A stretch of 64,000 nucleotides of DNA from Phytopythium helicoides (lineage: Eukaryota > Oomycota > Peronosporomycetes > Pythiales > Pythiaceae): NCBI GenBank assembly GCA_024867545.1, contig JANFNE010000003.1:1-64000 (forward strand). Reading direction: 5' to 3'. The translations under genes and the position numbers were made by a program. Shown here piece after piece: positions 42,124-54,203 of this stretch. Each line of letters starts with the position of its first letter. The stretch's first letter is position 1. Below the pieces are notes generated by a model, which searched no databases, was not told the origin of the DNA, and was given only the letters and a program-made list of their open reading frames with translations.

Positions 42124-42938
42124 ATGCTACAGGTATCGGACACCACTCCCTCTCATGGTAGTGCACACGGTCGTGGAACAAGCAGCAAGAGCTCGCTGAG
42201 ATTCATCATGAACGATCCCGAGCCTGAAGTAACGCAGCAAACTACCCACGCTCGCAGCTTTGAGGTGTTTGGGCTCCCCAACGGTCTCATTGTCATTGCT
42301 CCGGCGGCGTCGTGGACGCCCTGTGACCTGATCAGAACACTTCGACAACCACCAGCTCGTATTGCCACACGAGCAGCCACGGCTGAGGAGAAGAGAACCA
42401 GAACACGCACGTGCACAGCTGAAGGCTGCAACAACTTCATCATCAACCGCGGCTTATGCTTCCGCCATGGAGTGCGTCATTTACAAGAGCGCCTGTTTCA
42501 CTTATTCTATGGCCTCATTATACTGCTGCGGTCCCACAGGGCGGTCGGAGGTGTTCCGTCACAGGCTGTGAGTCGAGCGTCAAGTCGAGAGGGCTCTGCT
42601 GGCGCCACGGTGAGTGATCTGGAGCTATCCGATATACAGATCCGAGCTAATACTTATTCAAAATCGCTGCACTAGGCGGGTCGGCCAAGTGCTCGATCGA
42701 AGGATGTGAGCGCCGCAGCAAGTCACGCGGACTCTGTTGGACACACGGAGGCGGCACCAGGTGCTCCAACACATCGTGCGCCAAGGTGGCCGTGTCGAAC
42801 GGATTCTGTTGGGCTCATGGCGGAGGCAAGCGATGTGCGTACAGCGGTTGTCGTCGCGCGGCGTATGAGCGCAACCATAACTATTGTGATCGCCATTATC
42901 TGCAACTCAAAGACGGCAATGAAACTGTGGAGCTGTAA
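42124..42938 (+). CDS. Gene O: WRKY19-like Cys/His-repeat protein (3 exons)
   Basis: Exons 42124-42471, 42540-42609 and 42676-42938 join to 226 aa. Introns are 68 and 66 bp with GTGCGT/CAG and GTGAGT/TAG borders. The motif SSLRFIMND lies near residue 23. Then comes a block shared with P and Q, LPNGLIVIAPAASW..CDLIRTLRQPPAR, a basic patch (EEKRTRTRT) and five intact modules. Exon 1 ends after the HG of module 1. Exon 2 (70 nt) encodes exactly module 2, and exon 3 encodes modules 3-5. Exon 3 is far more like that of P and Q, silent sites included, than exon 1 or the introns are. The protein ends VEL, where P and Q run three residues further. Confidence 0.87.
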
Positions 42939-44630
42939 ATTGTCCAGCCAGTGTTCGTTGAAAGTAGTGGGTACGGGTGCAAGAACGCTCGAGGGAGTAC
43001 TTCCTTCACCACGCTAGAGACTTGCCTTCAGGTACAGACTTGGAGCTTGCGGCTTTTATGAACCTCAAGCTCACAACGACCTTGACCTGCTCGCGAGACT
43101 GAGCCCTTGCACCTTGAGAAGGGACTACTCCAATATTAGAACTATCGGGTGGCAAATTAGGGTCGTTTCAAATAAATCAAGTGTGTTCGCGTGAATATAT
43201 TAGCTAAAGGCTAACCAACCTTCACTTCTGAACGAGACAGAGAGTGGTTCGCATTCTTGGCGTGGCATGGTAGCTCAGGCAACTAGCATATTGGCGCACA
43301 TGCGGCTAGATGATATGAAATGAGGGTGCCTTTGGTCAGAGCGCGCATTAGGATGAGTGCCTCGTGATCCAGCGATGTGGACCCTGATATTGTTGAAGTG
43401 GATGACAGCTCGACATCGTCGACCACCGGGACTCTCCACACACTCATGAATTTATCAATAAGATAGGAAGCACCTCGTGTTGGCGCAGCAGCTATCGAGG
43501 AGGTTTATCCAGCGATCGTGACGGTTGTGAAGATCAGCTTGGATTGTTCAGGTGTTGAAAATGTTCATGAGAATGGTTCAGGTTCACTGTTGGCCAAAGT
43601 AAAGAAGACTCACTCGAGATTGTTCAGCAAGTGCAGTTTGCGATGCTGTTACTATCATTCAAGTCGAAGCTACATACAAACCACGCAATTTCTTGTCGAT
43701 GACGGCGCAATTGAAGCGAGGGATAGAAAAGGGCATTGAGGCTCTTCGATTCTTGTTCTCTGTTGTACAGCGTGTAGTGGCTACAACGCTGTAGTTGTGT
43801 CGATATCTCTGTCAATTTCTGAATTGTAAAGAGCGATCATGAAGAGTGCCCATTACTAGAACTGGCCGGAATTCAGCCCTCGGTACGGCAGTGATGATAG
43901 AGGAATGGTTACCCCACAAGCTGTGCTACTCATAAAGACAAGCGTAGTCCACGCATTGCTGTCAAGAATCGGCATGAGTGTTGTGATGGTATTGCTGCAG
44001 CTAAAAGCAGACGACCCATGGATGCTTCAAATCCTAAAGAGTCATCAAACCAAGCTCTGCAAGGCTCACTTGGTCATTGACATGATCCCCCAGTAGTTGG
44101 CTACATTGTCTAGCAAGCAATGCAGCTCATTGCCTCTTTCAGGACTCCTTGAGGTTTGTCCACGTGCGGCACATTTTCCTGCCTAAATCCTTCTTTCAAG
44201 CAACCGCCTTCGTTGGAGAGGAGCAGCTAGGCTCATGATGACTCAGTGGTGCATGTAATTCTCTTGTTACAATGAGTGACGGGCCTTGACTTCAACTGTA
44301 TCTCCCCAGCCAAGCTGGAGGGAGTGAAGTCCAGCGAGATCACGGATACGACTTATTTCGTAATCGTCCAAGAGGTAGTTTCAATCCGTTTCAAGCCTTG
44401 CAATCTCTGGATGACTGACGTGAATAAAATCCCGCTAACCAGTCAATAAGCCACGAAAGTATTGAGTGATCAATTGGGCTAGAGCCGACACGCGCACGCA
44501 AACAAGCGATAATGTGCTTGTCGACCCAGCAACCCAAAACTTCACGGCCTCCACAGCAAAAGTGTCGAGTGCCTCCGTCAATACCAGGCGGTGCCCACGA
44601 GAGAGCCAAAACGTACACTCGCCCACAAAA
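42939..44630. other. Intergenic, possible ankyrin scrap
   Basis: No intact gene. Around 43670-43745 the plus strand reads FLVDDGAIEARDRKGH, which resembles part of an ankyrin repeat, but too little is visible to call it. Confidence 0.35.
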
Positions 44631-46040
44631 ACTAAAAACAATGTCGACCGGCCTCCTGCGATCCTCGAAAGACCCCCTTCTAGATTACAGAAACCGCACC
44701 CTGCCACCCCACAACGACCATTCCCATGCTGTCCCTTCATCTCATGCCCGCCTGTTCAGCCAACCACCACCCCACCACTACCTCCGCTGTTGACCACACG
44801 ACTCTGCTCAACACCCGAAGATCACGCTCGACGCTTCAAGTCACTCGGCAAAGTACGCGGGTGGGTGACTCACGAACGATCGAAAAGGAAGGAAATGCCA
44901 ACAACCGAATGGGAACACTCCTGTTCCAACACACAAGCCATGCGTCGTCCTCCAACACCTCCCTCTCGACCACTACGCTCCAACAAGAGTTCACTAGCGT
45001 TCATCATGAACCACGAGACCGATGCTCCGTCGTCGCCACCAGCGACGCCTTCGCCTTCGCAATCGCCTCGCTCCACTCCGGTCGATGTCATCCAGCTGCC
45101 GAACGGTTTCGTCGTCATCGCCCCCGCAGCGTCGTGGAGTCCTCGGGATCTACTCTCGACGCTGCGGCGACCACCAGCTCGCACCGCCAATCGCGCTGCC
45201 ACCGCAGAAGAAAAGAGACGCAGGACACGGACGTGCACGGTCGACGGCTGTCACAACTTCATCATCAACCGCGGCTTGTGTTTCCGCCACGGGGTGCGTC
45301 TTTGGGATCGCCGACTCGAGTACTAGTCTTGATATGGCACTAACGAGATGAGTTGACTTGTCATCTGCTCTCGTGGCTGTCAGGGCGGACGCAAGTGCTC
45401 GGTTACAGACTGCGCGGCCAGTGCCAAATCGAGGGGACTCTGCTGGCGCCACGGTGAGTCCATTGGATCTACCAAAGTCGTGGATCACACAAAAGTCGGC
45501 GCTTGCTCGCTCGCTCACTCGCTCGATCTAAACGTTTTCGTCGTCTCCCTCTTTCTCCATCACATCACAGGAGGATCCGCCGAGTGTACCGTCGAAGGGT
45601 GTGAACGTCGCAGCAAGTCACGCGGACTCTGTTGGACACATGGAGGCGGCACCAGGTGCTCCAACACATCATGCGCCAAGGTGGCCGTGTCGAACGGATT
45701 CTGTTGGGCTCATGGCGGAGGCAAGCGATGCGCATACAGCGGTTGTCGTCGCGCGGCGTACGAGCGCAACCATAACTACTGCGATGTTCACTACCGACAG
45801 CTGCGCGATGGCGGTGCGACCGTGGAGCTGCACCGACGCTAGTGTAGCAACTTGATGGGGGGGGAGAGTTTGGCGCATTGTGAGCTGATAATCATAAGCC
45901 GTCTGACATTTGTAGCTTGGCGCAAAAGTGTCCTCGGCGCGGACCGTGTTGAGTATCCGCAGTCTTCATGGCGTGCTTCCTCGTCTTGATGTTGCGTTCG
46001 TGTTCTTCCTCCTTCGCGTATCATGAAAGTCTCAAAGTGA
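44631..46040 (+). repeat. Segmental duplication, copy 1 (contains gene P)
   Basis: Matches 49964-51370 almost base for base. The left edge is at ACTAAAAACAATGTCGACCG and the right edge near TCATGAAAGT. Outside these edges the sequences are unrelated. I see roughly twenty substitutions and one 3-base length difference over 1.4 kb. Confidence 0.93.
44895..45842 (+). CDS. Gene P: WRKY19-like Cys/His-repeat protein (3 exons)
   Basis: Exons 44895-45293, 45384-45453 and 45571-45842 join to 246 aa. The motif is SSLAFIMNH, the O/P/Q block is LPNGFVVIAPAASWSPRDLL, and the basic patch is EEKRRRTRT. All five modules are intact, from CTVDGCHNFIINRGLC to YCDVHY. The frame is open further upstream to 44466, but Met at 44895 gives an N-terminus of family-like length. 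Exon 2 is again a single 70-nt module. Intron 2 is 117 bases long, a multiple of three, without an in-frame stop, so its retention would simply insert 39 residues between modules 2 and 3. Twin of gene Q in a recent duplication. Confidence 0.88.
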
Positions 46041-49000
46041 CGATTGCATGGCAGGCACCTCCCCACTTTATGTCCTCTTCCGATATCTCGGATCTGGAGC
46101 CTTCAAGAGGGCGACACTAAGGCAAGAGACGATGCTGGGTCGAAGTGAGCGTCCTCCGGTTTTGTGCTTCGCTGCAATGACGACTTCGACCTTGCAAAGT
46201 GGCGAAAATACAAGCTCCAGGAGCTCAACGACGCCATGAGAGAGCAGCAGAGCGGATGCGTGGGCTCCATTTGCTCTGCGTGGTGGCGGCTGAGCGACTG
46301 GCTGAAAGGCGCACGAGTACTGTAGTATCGCAGGCGGTGGTGTATACTGTGGTCGTATAGCTGATCGTCCGACCTCTGCGATCGCTTTATACCGGGTATT
46401 TGTTGATATGATTCCTTTTGTATTGATTTGACGGAAACGATTGGCTTGAGTGGGTTCGATTATCCGTTTTAAGAGAATCCGCGCGGTCTGCTCAGCAGGG
46501 AAAGTCGGCAGTGGCACTATCGCACAGGATCGCGTTTAGCAGCACAAGCAATCAGCGCGAGCGCTAAACATCCCTTTCCTGAGCTCCTCCCAATCCCCTA
46601 GCTGCATTTCACAAGTCGTCGAGAAGCAAAGAGGCCGAGAGGAGGACTTGAGCTCGGCCTGTCTGCCGGAGGATAGTCGTCATCTCGAGGTGCAATGCCG
46701 AACGACGAGTGCCAGCGAATCGAGGGCTTGCTCGACATGCCGTCACCATTTTAGCAGGTTGAAGAGCGAGGCAACAAGCAACGTATCCGACGGGAAGGCC
46801 GTCATCTGTAGCAAATCTTCGAGTCGTTCTACCTTACCAAAAGCCAAGCATCCTACCTCCTCAAGCTAAGACCAATGGACGACAAACCCTCACTCACTCT
46901 TCGCGAGCTTTCAGTGACACAGATGAGTGTTCAGCTACACAACGCTGCCTGCTTTCGACCACCAGTGTCCTCTAATCACTCGGGTGCTTTTCCTCCCGTC
47001 GAATCCCGTCCCTTTCCGATCCTGTCGACCCAGAGCGAAGCAAACGCAGATTTGCGGCAACGATTGTTTACTGTTGAGCCAGCTGAACGGACGGTCTGGG
47101 AAGATGATGAATCTGCAGCTGGTCATCCACCCAGTGTTTTCCCTCCTTTGTACTTTTGTGAATTTCGTGGCGTCCGTGGCGTCCGTGGCGCTCAAGAACC
47201 ATACCTTCGCTGGGCTTCAAGCATTTACCATGTGACCTCTCCATCCCGAAGAGTGATCTGAGCAGCTCAACAATACGACTTCGATAATCTAGCTGGCTCG
47301 TATTGGACCGAGCGCAACTTGAATGATTGGGGAAATAACATTCTGAGAAGGATGCACCCGCACAGTGTCAACGAAGAATTGTGGCAGACATTTTGAATCG
47401 AATGGCGTGGAGCAGACGTTTTGCGAGATTTTGCTGTGGCTTATCTAGACGGAGAGTTTTGCTGGCACGTGGCGAACGCTGTCTGACCGTGAAGACGAGT
47501 AGCAGTTGTGAATCCGACATTCGTGTACTGGGCGGTGATCGATGCTGACGGACAGTGGCAGTGAGTCTTTGCTATGCCAAGTGTGGAGAGGATAGTACCC
47601 AGCAGAACAATAACTCCTTGGTCTGCTTTTTTCTTTGTCAACACGAAATCCCACATTGAACCGTCACAGACTCTCGCCAAACCGTGTTGAGACTCTGGTG
47701 GTATCTAAGTAAGCGCACGCGCATCATCTTCGTGGTTAAGACTGCGTGTCCGGACAACCCCCTTTTTGGGCAATCTTGTTACCATGCCGCGTGGTGGAAG
47801 TAATCTACTCTTTCGTTGGATGAGGAAGTGTCGTGGCTATACGCTTTGCTGCTAGCTCCCTCATACCAGTTGGGCGTGTCCAATATTGAATACGGGGAGG
47901 TCCTCTCATGGTGTGTTTTGGAGCAGAGAAATGCTCCCACCACGCTGAGCTGAGCTGTGCTGTGCTGTGCTACATGGAAACATAGAGTAAGCGTAGTGGT
48001 GAGCTCGCCTAACAGGGTACGTCATGCGTCTCCGTACTTGTCTTGAGGCATGAAAGCGAATACGCACATTGAGTCGGTGAGGGTAGCTTTGACACCGCAA
48101 TTGCCGCTGTAGGAGCAGCCAAGACGTCGGGAACATACTTTTCCTCGAGCCGTGAGCATTGGTGCAAAAAACGTGGTGTCCTCCGGATTGTCGAGCATGG
48201 TCCTCCAGGATAGCTATGGCTGGTGGCGCTCTGCCACCTTTCCAGTCGATCGTTTGTGGAGAGCGCCTAGCTTGTGGTGTTCGATTCAAGCATGTCAGCG
48301 CCGATATGAAGATGATCGGAGTACCCTCAGACTTGGGTCTCTAAGACCTGGGTTCAAAGTAGCGCACAGTCTTTTATTGATGATGTGTGGTGCATAGGAT
48401 ACGTTTGGAGCGAGCTTGGTGGTCGAGGCAGCGCACAACGCTTGCGGGTGTATTCACGTAGCCCCACAGAGTGCTCCACTCATGCTCTTTCGACAACGAT
48501 GTGCGGCCCGCCACTGCTTGGTGTTGGAGATCATCTCAGTTGCTTCGAACCATTCTGAAAGCGGAACCATATGAATGGGAATACCTCGTACGCGTCCTGG
48601 ACACTCTTGACATGCAACGGATCAAATCCAGAAACCACCTCGCTCAGATTAGACCGACAAAAACGACTTTGCTGAGTACTGCTGCGAAGCACGGCTAAGA
48701 ATCTAACGACATGGCGTGCGTGTCTCGCATGCCGTTCTGATCGGGTCTGGTCTAATTCCGGCACATCCAGCAATCTGCAATTACTGTCTTTCGACTACAA
48801 TCGACGATCAGACAAATTGTTTTTTGGAGAACTGCGTAGACTGAAATGTTGCCGATCAGGAAGCTTCAGGTAGTGCGTTGAAGCTCACACAGCCGCATCA
48901 CCAAGCCCGAGATCACGGAATGTTGTGTTGCAATTTCAGTGTGTCTGACAATAGCTCTGTTTTGTTCTTAGACGTTGCTACTATCCCGTATGCGATGGTA

Positions 49001-49963
49001 GCTCAATGGAAAACTTGTCCTGTTAGTATGATACCTGAAGCTACCAAGATCTGAAGACTATGCCACGTATGGTTGAGAGCCCTTTATGAGAGAAAATAAG
49101 CAAGAAATTTCCTTGTTATTTCGTCGTGAGGGGATCGTGAACGATTGTTCGTGGCTGAGAGGCAAACAAGGCGAGTGCAGCTCGGGAGAGCCATCATTAT
49201 CGCGACCACATTTGTGCCGGAATCTGGAGCTCAACCAGCAAGAAGGCATACAAAAAGCACTCACTCCTTCAACCAGTCAACTCACGGTGTCACACAGACT
49301 ACTTTTCCGTGATGCTCCACGAGTTTACTCCGAAACTCTCTGCTGCATCTAGGTTGGACACGACCATACACAAGCCTCTACTGAACAAAGAAATCACCGC
49401 TTGTTGTCGCCATATTTTCAAGGATTGGTTCAAAGTCTATCATCATTCGTTGGCGAACAATAATAAAGGAGCTGTGCATGAAGAGATGCAATAGTGGATC
49501 AACCAGATCTGTTGACATTCGGATTTGAATAGCTGAGATTTCATGGTAATTGCGCGGTCCACGATGGGATGTTGGTATCGCTACAACCCCAATCTTTTGC
49601 ACTCTGTGTTTGGTATTGGTCGAGACTTCTCTCCAGTTGTCGCTCTTAGGAATAGCTGGTCGGTGAGATGTGTGGCAGGATGTCGAGTAAGATCGGCGAT
49701 CATTGATCGCTGACAGAGCACCAGGGATGGTTTGTGAGACTTTCAAAATCGACCCGAGTCAACTCGACCAAATGCAATCTTTCAATCTTTGGATGCCTAA
49801 CGAGCAATTACTCAGCCGATCATTGCACCACCATCCCAACAAAAGTCCATTGGCTTCTTACGTCGGAGGTCTAACCTCAGATGTCACACTTGTAACTAAA
49901 AGCCAGAAGCAACATCTCAACTGCAAACGCATCTCGTTACGCGAGCAAAACCGCTCCTCAATG
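46041..49963. other. Spacer between the two duplicated copies
   Basis: About 3.9 kb with only short scattered frames. No domain, tRNA or mobile-element end was identified. Confidence 0.45.
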
Positions 49964-51370
49964 ACTAAAAACAATGTCGACCGGCCTCTTGCGATCCTCG
50001 AAAGACCCCCTTCTAGATTACAGAAACCGCACCCTGCCACCCCACAACGACCATTCCCATGCTGTCCCTTCATCTCATGCCCGCCTGTTCAGCCAACCAC
50101 CACCCCACCACTACCTCCGCTGTTGACCACACGACTCTGCTCAACACCCGAAGATCACGCTCGACGCTTCAAGTCACTCGTCAAAGTACGCGGGTGGGTG
50201 ACTCACGAACGATCGAAAAGGAAGGAAATGCCAACAACCGAATGGGAACACTCCTGTTCCAACACACAAGCCATGCGTCGTCCTCCAACACCTCCCTCTC
50301 GACCACTACGCTCCAACAAGAGTTCACTAGCGTTCATCATGAACCACGAGACCGATGCTCCGTCGTCGCCACCAGCGACGCCTTCGCCTTCGCAATCGCC
50401 TCGCTCCACTCCGGTCGATGTCATCCAGCTGCCGAACGGTTTCGTCGTCATCGCCCCCGCAGCGTCGTGGAGTCCTCGGGATCTACTCTCGACGCTGCGG
50501 CGACCACCAGCTCGCACCGCCAATCGCGCTGCCACCGCAGAAGAAAAGAGACGCAGGACACGGACGTGCACGGTCGACGGCTGTCACAACTTCATCATCA
50601 ACCGCGGCTTGTGTTTCCGCCACGGGGTGCGTCTTTGGGATCGCCGACTCGAGTACTAGTCTTGATATGGCACTAACGAGATGAGTCGACTTGTCATTTG
50701 CTCTCGTGGCTGTCAGGGCGGACGCAAGTGCTCGGTTACAGACTGCGCGGCCAGTGCCAAATCGAGGGGACTCTGCTGGCGCCACGGTGAGTCCATTGGA
50801 TCTACCAAAGTCGTGGATCACACAAAAGTCGACGCTTGCTCGCTCGCTCACTCGCTCGATCTAAACGTTCCCGTCGTCTCCCTCTTTCTCCATCACATCA
50901 CAGGAGGATCCGCCGAGTGTACCGTCGAAGGGTGTGAACGTCGCAGCAAGTCACGCGGACTCTGTTGGACACATGGAGGCGGCACCAGGTGCTCCAACAC
51001 ATCATGCGCCAAGGTGGCTGTGTCGAACGGATTCTGTTGGGCTCATGGCGGAGGCAAGCGATGCGCGTACAACGATTGTCGTCGCGCGGCGTACGAGCGC
51101 AATCACAACTACTGCGATCTCCATTACCGACAGTTGCGCGATGGCGGTGCGACCGTGGAGCTGTGCCGACGTTAGTGTAGCAACTTGATGGGAGAGAATT
51201 TGGCGCATTGTGAGCCGATAATCATAAGCCGTCTGACATTTGTAGCTTGGCGCAAAAGTGTCCTCGGCGCGGACCGTGTTGAGTATCCGCAGTCTTCATG
51301 GCGTGCTTCCTCGTCTTGATGTTGCGTTCGTGTTCTTCCTCCTTCGCGTATCATGAAAGTCCCAAGGTGG
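49964..51370 (+). repeat. Segmental duplication, copy 2 (contains gene Q)
   Basis: Direct-orientation copy of 44631-46040, displaced by 5333 bases (5330 after a 3-base difference in the 3' flank). Flanking sequences differ. I see no obvious target-site duplication. Confidence 0.93.
50228..51175 (+). CDS. Gene Q: WRKY19-like Cys/His-repeat protein (3 exons)
   Basis: Exons 50228-50626, 50717-50786 and 50904-51175 join to 246 aa. Exon 1 appears identical in sequence to gene P. The few amino-acid changes I see are all in module 5 and the tail (YSGCRR to YNDCRR, CDVHY to CDLHY, VELHRR to VELCRR). The 117-base intron 2 is also frame-neutral here. In this copy the frame is open from 50681 through exon 2, intron 2 and exon 3. 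Function as for the family: unknown, likely binding protein or nucleic acid through its zinc modules. Confidence 0.88.
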
Positions 51371-52200
51371 TGAGCGTTCCACCACCTCACTGCATCAATG
51401 CCATCATCGACTTGGTCCGGGAAACCAGGCTCGACGCCTCGGTGGTCGCCATGATCACCACAGAATCGAGAGGCCTGGAGGGATCTGCTGAAGACATCCA
51501 CACGTCCTCTTCAGGCGCTGCCGCTGGTCGAATCCCGCGTTCTCCAATCTCCAAACTGCCAATGGTGCCAGGACCATCAACCGAGCTGAGACCAAGCAAG
51601 TGTCCTCCTCAAGTGTACAGAGTAGTGCTATGACGACAGTCTCGAAACGGAGGACTGGGGACCTTCATGAAGCCTCAGAGCGATCGTTGAGACCATCGGA
51701 GCAGCCTACGAGCGCAGGAACGACGCGTCGGCGCCAGTCGGAGGCAAGCAGAGCTAACGCCTCGAAGGCAGACGAGCTCGAGCGAGGTATACACCTCGGC
51801 GCCTGATCATGTATAGTGCAAGTGCACGTGTCTTTTTTTTGTGCGGTGCCACGGAGCTACTCCAACATCTTTATAAATAGATATATGATACCCAAATCTG
51901 CGCGCACGAATGATTTCTAGATAGTTAGTGACCTTCATGAATACGTACCTCGTGAGAAGCGATTCGGAAGGGTGGACAAATGTCCAATCCTATTTCAGTG
52001 TGCAGTGCACCTGCCCGAGACCACTTCCACGTCATGCTTTGCACACCTCTGCACGTTCCACCGCGTTCAATGCGACATCCAACTGGTGGATGATCCACTA
52101 CCATGATACCTGTGCTACACAGCTCACATTCCTCGATTCCAAGAAGATGGAGTTGTTGAACGAGCACCTCGGCCTGCCTGTCTGACGAAGCACCGCGCGT
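51371..52200. other. Intergenic
   Basis: Plus-strand frames near 51390-51630 (INAIIDLVRETRLDASVVAMITTES) look partly protein-like but match no family I recognise. Confidence 0.35.
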
Positions 52201-52229
52201 TGTCTCGGAGTCAATAATGATTGATCCGC

Positions 52230-52874
52230 CATGGAGTTTGGCGATCCCAGGGCGAGGAATTTGCCTGGTAAGCTTCAGCTCCCTCGTTCTCGAGTCCGAC
52301 AGCACGAAGTGGATTCCAGCGAGACTGGAGCCCGAATTCCTACTTCCGCAGGCACGTTGGCGTCGCCGGATGTCCGATGGACGAGCTCATACCTGACCCT
52401 TTCTCAGTCTACGCGGATCGCACTTGACGGCGACAACTTCTTCATGTCCGTGCGTCAGTGTCAGTCGAGCGTGGAAGCAGTTGCAAAACTGCTCACTTAC
52501 TTGGTCGAACCTTTCGACCATCAGAGTTCTCATCCGGCCGTCAATAGTGCTTCGAGGCGGGCAGTTTGTCTGTGAAACTCGAGTGCAATACTGTCTGAAG
52601 GCCGCCAGCGCGTCAGTTTCCAACACAGTCGCCAATGCAACACGGACGCATCGATTGTGGCCTCTTCGCACTCATCTTCCAAGTTGACCAGGCTGCCCGA
52701 CATATTTGCTTCATCAGCGACGCAACATCGCTTCCACGTGCACTCTTTCATCGAATCCCTCGCAAGACTCATATTGAGCCAGTCTCTCCCGCGCTAACAA
52801 GCTGGCTTGCAACCGAGGGCAGCATATTATCGCGCTACGTGTTTCACTCTATGTACAAGGATCCTCTTCACTGA
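52230..52874 (+). pseudogene. Possible remnant of a Ulp1-type (C48) protease
   Basis: Around 52635-52700 the plus strand reads MQHGRIDCGLFALIF, which resembles the catalytic Cys region of Ulp1/SENP proteases (Q..G.DCG.F). The preceding frame (LDGDNFFMSVRQCQSSVEAVAKLL) is interrupted before it. Such protease pieces often travel in oomycete transposons. The catalytic His and Asp are not clearly seen, so this is a weak call. Confidence 0.3.
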
Positions 52875-52879
52875 AGACG

Positions 52880-53426
52880 CGGGTCTTTTTCGGACATGGC
52901 AAATTGTGGGCCAATATTGACTTCGCGCCTCACTGAGCCCATTTCCACGATCGTAGACCATGTATCGATGTGCGAGCAGAGAGGTAGCAAGGATTCAAGA
53001 TGGACCACGATTAAATGGTCACACGAAGATACTGGAATTCGACGGTATTCCAAGCATGTTGGAATGTGTCCTTGGGCTCTGCTGATTCGAGAAATTGCTA
53101 TGGCGCGCTTGCTGTAGACAGCTGCAGATCGTCTCGAGTTGAGGCTTTTGGCTATTGGTGCCTTCCTCATGTGAGGACACTTCGGATGGCTCGGCTTCGC
53201 ACGCTGGCATTGGTGGACATGATATGGTCCGAAGGACGAGAGAGCCGGGGCGAGCTGAACAAGTCAAGGCAACAAGTCCATATCACTCTGGTGTATTGGT
53301 GAACACACGCACAGCTTTTTTTTTTTTTTTCTTCAAGTCCACCGAGTTACTTGCTCCAAATGAATGCCGACAAGCAAGCGAATATCAAGACCGCCCAAAG
53401 CATGTGAAATCTGCCAACAATCCCGG
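52880..53426. other. Intergenic with a poly-T run
   Basis: Contains 15 T (53316-53330). No supported gene. Confidence 0.45.
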
Positions 53427-54203
53427 TTAGACCAACGCTGCGGGCTGCGCCTCGTTCCCACCTTCGTTAATCTGTTGAAAGTGGCGACTGCAAAAGTTGT
53501 GGGTGCGCTCGTACGCTGCGCGATGGCATCCGTTTATTGCGCACCGTTTCCCGCCCCCATGAGCCCAGCAGCAACCGTTCGAGACAGCAACCTTATTGCA
53601 CTCGGCTTGTTGGCACTTGGTGCCGCCGCCGTGAGCCCAGCACAACCCGCGTGACTTGCCTCGTCGTTCACATCCATGCACAAGGCACTTCGTGGATCCT
53701 CCTGATTTTTGAATTGTGGCCCATGTGGCAGCAAATGGATTAGACATGGAGGCGCCGTACGACACATGAAGCCACGAGCCCATTCTCACCATGGCGCCAA
53801 CAGAGCCCCGCGTTCTTTGCGCTGGAGGTGCAATCGGCGACAGAGCATTGCCTCCCTCCCTGGCGTTGGAGGTAGTGATTGTTTGGCGAAGTTAGTTTTA
53901 GTGTTGTCATGTAGTATCTTGATAAAGGTTTAGCTGCTCACTCCGTGGCGGAAACAGAGTCCTCGGTTGATGATGTACTTATCACACCCGTCCACCTTGC
54001 ACTCCCTGGCGCGGCGCTTCTCTTCGTTCCGTGCGTCCCGAGTCCTCTCGAACAGACTGCTGGCTGTCATCCAAGGATGGCGAGATGTCCAAACCCCGTG
54101 GGTGGTGGACCGCCGCTGTGATATGAGAGCTCTCTATCGAGTCGTTCATGATGAACCTGATGGACGCCTTGTCGTGCGTGACGCCATCATGGGCTGTCCT
54201 CAT
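53427..54203 (-). pseudogene. Gene R: WRKY19-like Cys/His gene with a frame break in exon 1
   Basis: The family structure is complete: exon 1 54203-53942, exon 2 53859-53790 (70 nt, one module), exon 3 53701-53427, with GT-AG borders. The motif KASIRFIMND lies near the start. Exon 1 is 262 nt, one base more than a multiple of three. From Met at 54203 the frame hits TGA at the first module (VQGGRV-stop). The normal sequence (NEEKRRARECKVDGCDKYIINRGLC) is in the next frame. A Met in that second frame at 54070 (MTASSLFERTRDAR) would give an intact protein that keeps all five modules but lacks the motif. So it is either a pseudogene or a shortened gene. The gene is divergent from S, about 1.1 kb away. 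Confidence 0.75.

Noticed and set aside
44466..44894. Upstream extension of gene P (and 49703-50227 for Q)
   Set aside because: The extensions differ completely outside the duplicated block and lack family similarity. Met at 44895/50228 fits the other members better.
48325..48365. GGGTTCAAA as a tRNA T-loop
   Set aside because: No A-box or acceptor stem pairing could be found around it.
48990..49060. tRNA-like A-box sequence (TAGCTCAATGG)
   Set aside because: No matching B-box or cloverleaf stems follow at the needed distance.
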